Assembly (NCBI RefSeq): GCF_011297335.1
Contig: NZ_JAAOTJ010000031.1
Coordinates: 1-51,933 of the forward strand
Source: Catellatospora methionotrophica
GTDB taxonomy: Bacteria; Actinomycetota; Actinomycetes; Mycobacteriales; Micromonosporaceae
DNA length: 51,933 bases
Direction of reading: 5' to 3'
This document shows positions 44,389-51,933 of the stretch, piece after piece (position 1 is the stretch's first letter; every line of letters starts with the position of its first letter). Both the position numbers and the translations under genes were made by a program. Under the pieces are notes generated by a model. The model was not told the origin of the DNA and searched no databases. It saw only the letters and a list, made by a program, of their open reading frames with translations.

Positions 44389-45375
44389 TCAGCCTCCCCC
44401 AGCCTCCCGACCCGTCCACGGTGCGGTGAGCGTGTCCCGCGCGGCGGCGGTGAGGCTGCCGTACAGGCGCAGCCGGGCCATGCCGCCGTCGGGGTAGATG
44501 TCCAGGCGTGCCCCGTCGACCGGGCCGTCGTGGGACAGCCGGAACCGGTGGCGGGTGTCGGGCTGCAGCCGGGTGCGCGCCAGCAGCGGTTCGCCGCCGG
44601 GCCCGGTCAGCGCCGCCCAGCCGGGGGCGTTGCCTTTGAAGTGCGAGGTGTCCAGCTCGGCGAGCGTGAGCACGCCCGGCGCGGCGAGCCGCACCTGCAC
44701 CCAGTCGTTGCCGCCGCCGCGCCGCCGCCGGGTCTCCCAGCCCTCGCCCATGCTGGCGGCCAGGCCGGGCAGCAGCAGGTTGCCGGGTGAGCCGTAGAAG
44801 CGGTCGCTGCAGTCGGTGATCCGGCCGCCCAGTTCGGCGGCGGCCAGGTCGACGGTGCCGGGCAGCAGGCGCGGGTCGGGGGCGGGCACGCCGTGCACCC
44901 GCAGCCGGGCCACGCCGCCGTCGGGGTGGATGGTCAGCCGGACGTGGGTGACCAGCGGCCCGGCGTCGACCGGGAAGCGGTTGCGGGTGTCGCCCTCCAG
45001 CGGCGAGCGCTCGACCAGCGGGAACCAGTCGGCGTCGGCCAGTTCGGCGGGCGAGGGGTAGCCGTCGGCGCGGCAGCCGTCGACGGACGCCTCGGGCGGG
45101 TAGTTGCCGGTGAAGAACGCGGTGTCGACCACGACGCCGTGGACGCGGCCGGGCGCGCCGAGCCGGATCACGGCGTGGTCGTCGCCGGGTTCGCGGCGGC
45201 GGCGGGTCTCCCAGCCGTCGTACACCTGTCCCTTCGCGCCGAACGTGCGCGGGGTGAAGCCGGGCGCCCACGGGTTGACCAGGTTGTCGCGCTCGGCGAA
45301 GAACTCGTCGTTGGCGGACACGACGCTGCCGCCGACGGCCCGCGAGGCGAGGTCGAGCAGCTCCTCGAAGCTCAC
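44389..45375 (-). CDS. alc: Allantoicase
   Basis: About 328 residues from GTG 45375 (AGGAG five bases upstream, protein begins VSFEELLDLASRAVGGSVVS). An ATG at 45459 overlapping the allantoinase stop (ATGA) would add 28 residues. Hydrolyses allantoate to ureidoglycolate and urea. Two repeats of the allantoicase fold are visible: VDTAFFTGNYPPEASVDGC in the first and LDTSHFKGNAPGWAAL in the second, each with a GWETRRRR motif; RLRVHG/RLRLYG segments end each repeat. Downstream of allantoinase and 3 bp upstream of the MobA-like gene. Confidence 0.93.
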   Translation of the reverse strand: MSFEELLDLASRAVGGSVVSANDEFFAERDNLVNPWAPGFTPRTFGAKGQVYDGWETRRRREPGDDHAVIRLGAPGRVHGVVVDTAFFTGNYPPEASVDGCRADGYPSPAELADADWFPLVERSPLEGDTRNRFPVDAGPLVTHVRLTIHPDGGVARLRVHGVPAPDPRLLPGTVDLAAAELGGRITDCSDRFYGSPGNLLLPGLAASMGEGWETRRRRGGGNDWVQVRLAAPGVLTLAELDTSHFKGNAPGWAALTGPGGEPLLARTRLQPDTRHRFRLSHDGPVDGARLDIYPDGGMARLRLYGSLTAAARDTLTAPWTGREAGGG

Positions 45376-45455
45376 CGCGTCTCCTCTCCGGGCGGCGGGC
45401 AGCGCGCCGTCCGGGGCCGGGGCGCTCGGGGACCCGGCCCGCACGGTGTCCGCGC

Positions 45456-46757
45456 TCATGCGCCGCCGCCGGGGCGCAGCAGGCGGCCGATCGGCTCGAC
45501 CCCGGCCAGGCGGCCGCGCAGCCAGGTGTCGCGGACCAGGCCGCGCAGCTTCTGGCCGTCGTACGGCGAGACGTGGTGCCGGTGCAGCAGCCGGGTCGCG
45601 TCCACGGTGAACTCGGCGTCGGCGTCGAAGGCGACCAGGTCGGCGTCCGCGCCCACCGCGATGCGGCCCTTGCCGGGCAGATCGACCAGGTCGGCGGTGT
45701 TGCCGGCCATCCAGCGGACCACGTCGGACAGGGTGTGGCCGCGTTCGGCGGCGGCGGTCCACATCAGCGGCAGCCCGAGCTGCACGGACGCGATGCCACC
45801 CCAGGCGGTGCCGAAGTCGCCCTCCTTCAGCTCGGGCGGGCACGGCGAGTGGTCGGACACCACGCAGTCGATGACCCCGTCGGCGAGCGCCTGCCACAGT
45901 GCGTCCTGGTGGGACCGGTCGCGGATCGGCGGGCAGCACTTGAACTGGGTCGCGCCGTCGGGCACCTGGTCGGCGTCCAGGACCAGGTAGTGCGGGCAGG
46001 TCTCGGCGGTGATGCGTACGCCGTCGCGGCGGGCCGCGGCGATCAGCGGGATCGCGTCGGCGGCGGCCAGGTGCAGGATGTGCACCCGCGCCCCGGTGCG
46101 TTCGGCCGCCTCGATCACGGCGGCGACCGCGCGGCGCTCGGAGCGCGGCGGGCGGGAGGCCACGAAGTCGGCGAAGTGCTCGCCGTGCGCGGCGGTGACC
46201 AGCGACGGGTCCTCGGCGTGCAGGACGAACAGGGCGTCGACCGCGCCCAACGCCTCCTCCAGCCCGGCCGGGTCCAGCGGCGGGAACTCGGGCACACCCG
46301 AGTCGATGAGGAACGCCTTGAACCCGAACACGCCCTGGTGGTGCAGCGGCCGCAGCTGGGCGGTGTTGCCGGGCACCGCGCCGCCCCAGAAGCCGACGTC
46401 GACGAAGCACTGCTCGACCGCGGCGGCCCGCTTGACGTGCAGGGCCTGCACGTCGACGGTCGGCGGGACCGCGTTCAGCGGCATGTCGATGACAGTGGTC
46501 ACGCCGCCCGCGGCGGCGGCCCGGGTGGCGCTGTCGAAGCCCTCCCACTGGGTGCGCCCCGGCTCGTTGACGTGTACGTGCGTGTCGACGAGGCCGGGCA
46601 GCAGCGCGCAGTCGCCCAGGTCGATGACGTCGTCACCGGCGAGCGCCTGGAATCCGGCGACCGCGGCGATGACGCCGTCGCGGATGCCGACGTCGGCGGG
46701 CCGTTCGCCGTCCGGGGTGAGCGTCCGGTGCGAGCGCAGGATGAGGTCGTAGTTCAC
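45456..46757 (-). CDS. allB: Allantoinase
   Basis: 433 residues. Hydrolyses allantoin to allantoate with a binuclear metal centre. H60 and H62 (DTHVHVNEPG), K147 (GFKAFL, carboxylated), H180, H229 and D301 (SDHSPCPPELK) are in place. The GTG at 46757 overlaps the preceding aldolase stop by 4 bp (GTGA), and the stop overlaps the ATG of the longer allantoicase form. AllB rather than dihydropyrimidinase is favoured by VNEPGRTQWEGF and CPPIRD, and by context. Confidence 0.95.
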   Translation of the reverse strand: MNYDLILRSHRTLTPDGERPADVGIRDGVIAAVAGFQALAGDDVIDLGDCALLPGLVDTHVHVNEPGRTQWEGFDSATRAAAAGGVTTVIDMPLNAVPPTVDVQALHVKRAAAVEQCFVDVGFWGGAVPGNTAQLRPLHHQGVFGFKAFLIDSGVPEFPPLDPAGLEEALGAVDALFVLHAEDPSLVTAAHGEHFADFVASRPPRSERRAVAAVIEAAERTGARVHILHLAAADAIPLIAAARRDGVRITAETCPHYLVLDADQVPDGATQFKCCPPIRDRSHQDALWQALADGVIDCVVSDHSPCPPELKEGDFGTAWGGIASVQLGLPLMWTAAAERGHTLSDVVRWMAGNTADLVDLPGKGRIAVGADADLVAFDADAEFTVDATRLLHRHHVSPYDGQKLRGLVRDTWLRGRLAGVEPIGRLLRPGGGA

Positions 46758-47979
46758 AGCGGCTCCAGCATAGATCGATCGGTGCCGAATTCGCCGACAT
46801 CCAGCGCGCCGCATGCCACGGCGCGCCGCAGGAATCCGGACAGGGCCCGCGCGGTCGCGGGTTCGTCGAGGTAACCGGTGCCGCGCGCGGCACTGTCGCG
46901 CTGCGCGGCGCTGTCCCGGCCGTCCAGCCAGGCCCGCAGCCGGGTCGCGGCCGAGGCCGCGCCGTCGCGGAAGAAGGTGTACGCGGCCGCGTAGCGCGTC
47001 GGCAGCTGCGCCGGATGCAGGTCCCAGCCCTGGTAGAAGCCGCGTTCCAGGCTCCGGCGGACCAGCCGCAGGTGCAGCGCCCAGGCCGCCCGCACGGCGT
47101 CGGTGTCGCCGACCGGCAACACGTTGGTGGACCCGTCGACCACGTGCACTCCCGTCCCCGCTGCCGCGACCTGCATGACCTGCTTGGCGTGGTCGGCGGC
47201 CGGATGCTCCATCGACTGGTACGCCGCCGCGACGCCCAGCGCCGCCGAGTAGTCGTAGGTCCCGTAGTGCAGTCCCACGCAGCGGCCCTGCGACGCGTGG
47301 ATCATCGCGGGCAGCGGGCAGCCGCCGTCCGGGCCGAGGATCGCCTGCGGCATCTCGACCTGGAGTTCGAAGCGGAGCTGCCCGGCGGCCGGTTCGAGGT
47401 GGCGGCACAGCCAGACCAGAGCCTCGACCTGCGCCACCGAGCTGACCTTCGGCAACGTGATGACGAAGTTCGGCGGGATCGTGCCCAGCGCGTCGAGCAG
47501 CCGGTCCAGGGTGCGCAGGGCGCGGGGCCGGGTGTCGGGCTCCAGGCTCTTGATGCGTACGCCGAGAAAAGGCGCCGGGCGCGCGGCCAGGAACGCGGCG
47601 ACGCTGCGCGCGTGGGCGTCCTCGGTGGTGTCCTCGCGGCGGCCGTAGCCGTCCTCGAAGTCGACCCGCAGGTCCTCGATCGGCTCGGTGGCCAGCTTGC
47701 GGCTGATCCGCTCGTGCAGCTGCTCGGGGTACGGCAGCCCGTGCTCGGCCACCGCCGCGAGCGCCTGCTCACCCCACTGCTGCGCGAGACCGGTGCGCAC
47801 CCGGTCGGCGGGCACGTACACGGTGTGCAGCGGCTGGCGGCCGGGCCGCTCGCCGGGGTAGCGGTCGCGGAGCAGCCCGTCGGCGGCGGCCAGCCTGCGG
47901 TCCAGCTCGGACGCGGCGACGCGGGCCCCGTCGCGAGGCTCGCGGGGCACGCCGAGGAACTCTCCGGTCGGCTGCTGCA

Positions 47980-47980
<1 letters not shown>
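46754..47980 (-). CDS. CitE-like aldolase/lyase family protein in the purine operon
   Basis: 408 residues. A TIM-barrel of the HpcH/HpaI/CitE-like group: VDFEDGYGRREDTT (metal-binding Glu/Asp), FVITLPKVSS, LQVEMPQAIL (second metal-ligand Glu) and HYGTYDYSAALGVAAAYQS. It differs from classic citrate lyase beta and may belong to the DUF6986 group. Substrate is not established; C-C bond formation or cleavage involving glyoxylate is inferred because it lies between malate synthase and allantoinase. The GTG at 47980 shares one base with the malate synthase stop; the 3' end overlaps allantoinase by 4 bp. Confidence 0.8.
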
Positions 47981-49500
<1,520 letters not shown>

Positions 49501-51771
49501 TCATACCCCCACGATGTGTTCGGGCCGGACCGGCACCCTGGTCAGCGCGGCACCGGTGGCCGCCCGGATCGCCGCGACGACGGCCGGTGTGGACGAGATC
49601 GTAGGCGGCTCGCCGACCCCGCGCAGCCCGTAGGGCGCGTGCGGGTCGGCCAGTTCGAGCACGTCCACGGTCATCGGCGGCATGTCCATGATCGTAGGGA
49701 GTAGATAGTCGGTGAAGGAGGGATTGCGCACCTTCCCGTCCACGATCTGAATCTCCTCCATCAGCGCCAGGCCGAGCCCCTGGGCGGTGCCGCCGTGGAT
49801 CTGGCCCACGACCGCCCCCGGGTTGACGGCCTTGCCGACGTCCTGCGCGGTGACGATCTCGACGACTTTGACCAGGCCGAGGTCGAGGTCGACGTCGACG
49901 GTGGCCCGGTGCGCGGCGAAGGCGTACTGCACGTGCGCGTCGCCCTGGCCGGTCTGCGGATCGAGCGGGAACGTCGGCCGGTGCCGCCACTGCACCGTCT
50001 GTTCGATCGCCTCCTCGCCGAGCACGTCCGCGAGATCGGCGACGGCCTCCCCCTCGGCGTCGAGCACCCGGCCGTCGACCAGCCGCAGCTCGCCCGCGAG
50101 GCCGTCGAGCCGGTCCAGCAGCCGGGCCCGGATCGCCTGGCAGGCGGCCCGGACCGCGCCGCCGGTCATGTACGTCTGCCGGGACGCCGACGACGACCCC
50201 GCGCTGCCGACGCCGGTGTCGGCCGGGGCGATGGTGACCTGGTCGACGCCGAGTTCGGTACGCACGATCTGTGCCTGCACGGTGACCAGGCCCTGGCCGA
50301 CCTCGGCGGCGGCGGTGTGCACCAGCACCGCCGGGCGGCCGCCGACCAGCTCCAGGCGCACCCGGGCGGTCGCGAAGTCGTCGAAGCCCTCGGAGAAGCA
50401 CACGTTCTTGATGCCGATCCCGTAGCCGACGCCACGGACAACGCCCTCGCCGCGCGTGGTGTTCGCGGTGCCGCCCGGCGGGAAGTCCGCCGGACCGGCC
50501 GGTGGCTTGGACTGCACCAGCCGGAGCAGCTCGGCGACAGGCGCGGGGCCCTCGACGACCTGGCCGGTCGGCATCCGGTCACCGGTGTGCAGCGCGTTGC
50601 GCACCCGCACCTCGACCGGGTCCAGCCCCAGCGCCGCCGCGAGTTTGTCCATCTGCGACTCGTACGCGAAGCAGGCCTGCACCGCCCCGAAGCCGCGCAT
50701 CGCCCCGCACGGCGGGTTGTTCGTGTAGAGCCCGTACGCGTCGATGACCACGTTCGGCACGTCGTACGGGCCGACGCCCAGCGTCGCCGCGTTCGCCACG
50801 ACCGCGCCGGAGCTGGACGCGTACGCGCCGCCGTCGAGCAGGATGCGGGCCTTCACGTAGACGAGGCGGCCGTGCTCGTCCGCGCCGTGCTCGTAGCGCA
50901 GCCGGGCCGGGTGCCGGTGCACGTGCCCGAAGAACGACTCCTCCCGGCCGTACACCATCTTGACCGGACGCCCGGTGCGCAGCGCCAGCAGGCACGCGTG
51001 GACCTGCATGGACAGGTCCTCCCGCGCGCCGAACGCCCCGCCGACCCCGGCCAGGGTCAGCCGGACCTTGTCGGCGGCCAGGCCCAGGCACGCCGCGACC
51101 TGCTGCTGGTCGACGTGCAGCCACTGGGTGGCGATGTACAGGTCGACACCGCCGTCCTCGGCGGGCACCGCCAGCCCCGACTCGGGACCGAGGAACGCCT
51201 GGTCCTGCATGCCGACCTCGTACTCCCCGGTGATGACGACGGCGGCGCTCGCCTCCGGGTCGCCGCGCCGGATCGGCACGTGCCGCAGCAGGTTCGGCCG
51301 GTCGGCGTGCACCCGGGGCGCCCCGCCGTCGTGCAGCGCCGCCTCGGGATCGGTGACCGCGTCCAGCACCTCGTACCCGATCCCGATCGCCCGCACCGCC
51401 CGGCGCGCGGTCTCCGGATGGTCGGCGGCCACGATCACGATCGGCTCGCCCTGATAACGGACCTCGTCGGCGGCCAGCACCGGCTGATCGACGTGCTCCA
51501 GCCCGTACAGCCGCCGCCCCGGCACGTCCTCATGCGTGAGCACCGCGTACACCCCCGGAATCCGCAGTGCCGGACCGAGATCCAGCTCCGTGATCCGCGC
51601 CCGGGGATGCGGGCTGCGCAGCGTCGCCCCCCACAGCATGTCGTCGGCCCACAGATCCGACGAGAACGCGAACTCCCCCGTGACCTTCAACCGCCCATCC
51701 GGCCTGACCGCCGAGGCCCCCACCCCACCGGTCACCGCCGCCGCCAACCCGACATGCGCCGCCGTCGTCAC
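49501..51771 (-). CDS. pucD: Xanthine dehydrogenase molybdopterin-binding subunit
   Basis: 756 residues from GTG 51771 (preceded by a G-rich SD-like run); a TTG at 51801 would add 10 residues. Oxidises hypoxanthine/xanthine to urate. Molybdopterin-binding motifs GVGGAFGAREDLS and MRGFGAVQACFAYESQM and the catalytic Glu in LRGVGEPP are present. FAD and 2Fe-2S subunit genes are not in the window; they would usually be upstream, to the right. A likely insertion-sequence end lies within 50 bp of the start, so the other subunits may have been separated. First gene of the visible operon. Confidence 0.92.
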   Translation of the reverse strand: MTTAAHVGLAAAVTGGVGASAVRPDGRLKVTGEFAFSSDLWADDMLWGATLRSPHPRARITELDLGPALRIPGVYAVLTHEDVPGRRLYGLEHVDQPVLAADEVRYQGEPIVIVAADHPETARRAVRAIGIGYEVLDAVTDPEAALHDGGAPRVHADRPNLLRHVPIRRGDPEASAAVVITGEYEVGMQDQAFLGPESGLAVPAEDGGVDLYIATQWLHVDQQQVAACLGLAADKVRLTLAGVGGAFGAREDLSMQVHACLLALRTGRPVKMVYGREESFFGHVHRHPARLRYEHGADEHGRLVYVKARILLDGGAYASSSGAVVANAATLGVGPYDVPNVVIDAYGLYTNNPPCGAMRGFGAVQACFAYESQMDKLAAALGLDPVEVRVRNALHTGDRMPTGQVVEGPAPVAELLRLVQSKPPAGPADFPPGGTANTTRGEGVVRGVGYGIGIKNVCFSEGFDDFATARVRLELVGGRPAVLVHTAAAEVGQGLVTVQAQIVRTELGVDQVTIAPADTGVGSAGSSSASRQTYMTGGAVRAACQAIRARLLDRLDGLAGELRLVDGRVLDAEGEAVADLADVLGEEAIEQTVQWRHRPTFPLDPQTGQGDAHVQYAFAAHRATVDVDLDLGLVKVVEIVTAQDVGKAVNPGAVVGQIHGGTAQGLGLALMEEIQIVDGKVRNPSFTDYLLPTIMDMPPMTVDVLELADPHAPYGLRGVGEPPTISSTPAVVAAIRAATGAALTRVPVRPEHIVGV

Positions 51772-51820
51772 CCCGCCACCCCCGCCCCGCCCCTGTCGCA
51801 ACTCTTAGAGGGTGACTGGT

Positions 51821-51933
51821 TCAGATCGGTGAGGTTGTATCCGTTTTGGGTGCGGGATCGCGCCAAGACGGGACAGCTTCACCGGTCAACCGCCTGCTCA
51901 TGGTGCCGATCATCGCCCAGTGGATCAGCGAAG
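51821..51933 (-). mobile_element. Possible transposase C-terminus (partial, off the right edge)
   Basis: On the minus strand the last 113 bp read SLIHWAMIGTMSRRLTGEAV and end with TGA at 51821. The W-A-M-I-x-x-M-x-R-R-L pattern resembles the C-terminus of IS5-type DDE transposases. Most of the gene would lie beyond the window, and the end of the element could be around 51803-51812. No complete terminal repeat can be verified from one side. Confidence 0.4.

Overview
The window is very GC-rich DNA with strong G/C preference at third codon positions. It carries mycothiol ligase (mshC), a DUF3090 protein, a PAC2 protein, Lsr2-like sequence, many GTG starts and several apparently leaderless promoters. 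Together these indicate an actinobacterium, most likely of the Micromonosporaceae type (taxon inferred, not proven). No tRNA, rRNA, CRISPR array or prophage was recognised.

Layout. (1) 1-7.1 kb: a beta-glucan utilisation locus. It has a sugar-binding lipoprotein running off the left edge, a secreted GH16 laminarinase-like enzyme with three discoidin/F5-8C modules, a secreted discoidin-DUF1996 protein, a DUF305 lipoprotein and a LacI-family regulator. Three near-identical 14-bp palindromes of CebR/CelR operator type sit upstream of the binding protein, the laminarinase and the regulator. (2) 7.2-15.1 kb: a DUF2199 protein, a 1628-residue kinase-like/ATPase/GAF/GGDEF signalling protein, an FMN-dependent alpha-hydroxy-acid oxidase and an unknown protein. 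(3) 15.2-19.8 kb: an HSP90-family chaperone whose 3' end overlaps the start of a 954-residue TPR protein. (4) 20-26 kb: an aminotransferase, a DinB/DUF664 protein, the proton-translocating transhydrogenase pntAB and an EamA transporter. (5) 26.3-32.4 kb: an FN3 membrane protein and a decaying accessory stretch: an XRE-type regulator broken by two frameshifts, and a PLD-nuclease/SF2-helicase with a frameshift in its C-terminal domain. (6) 32.5-38.3 kb: a housekeeping segment with PAC2, a GntR regulator, a small membrane protein, mshC, DUF3090, an SCO1664-like kinase-fold protein whose only SD-supported start is an ATC codon, and a small acetyltransferase-like protein. (7) 38.4-42.7 kb: a SNF2 helicase next to a SWIM zinc-finger protein ending in an Lsr2-like DNA-binding segment. 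(8) 42.7-51.8 kb: a tightly overlapping minus-strand purine/allantoin operon: xanthine dehydrogenase large subunit, malate synthase, CitE-like aldolase, allantoinase, allantoicase, MobA-like cytidylyltransferase and XdhC. A possible insertion-sequence end lies at the right edge.

The purine operon forms a coherent route: xanthine oxidation with cofactor maturation (XdhC, MobA-like), then allantoin and allantoate cleavage, then glyoxylate condensation to malate. The most unusual non-coding feature is a pair of 77-bp hairpin elements at 25932-26008 and 33417-33493. Their outer stem is conserved, and their inner stem differs in sequence but stays complementary.
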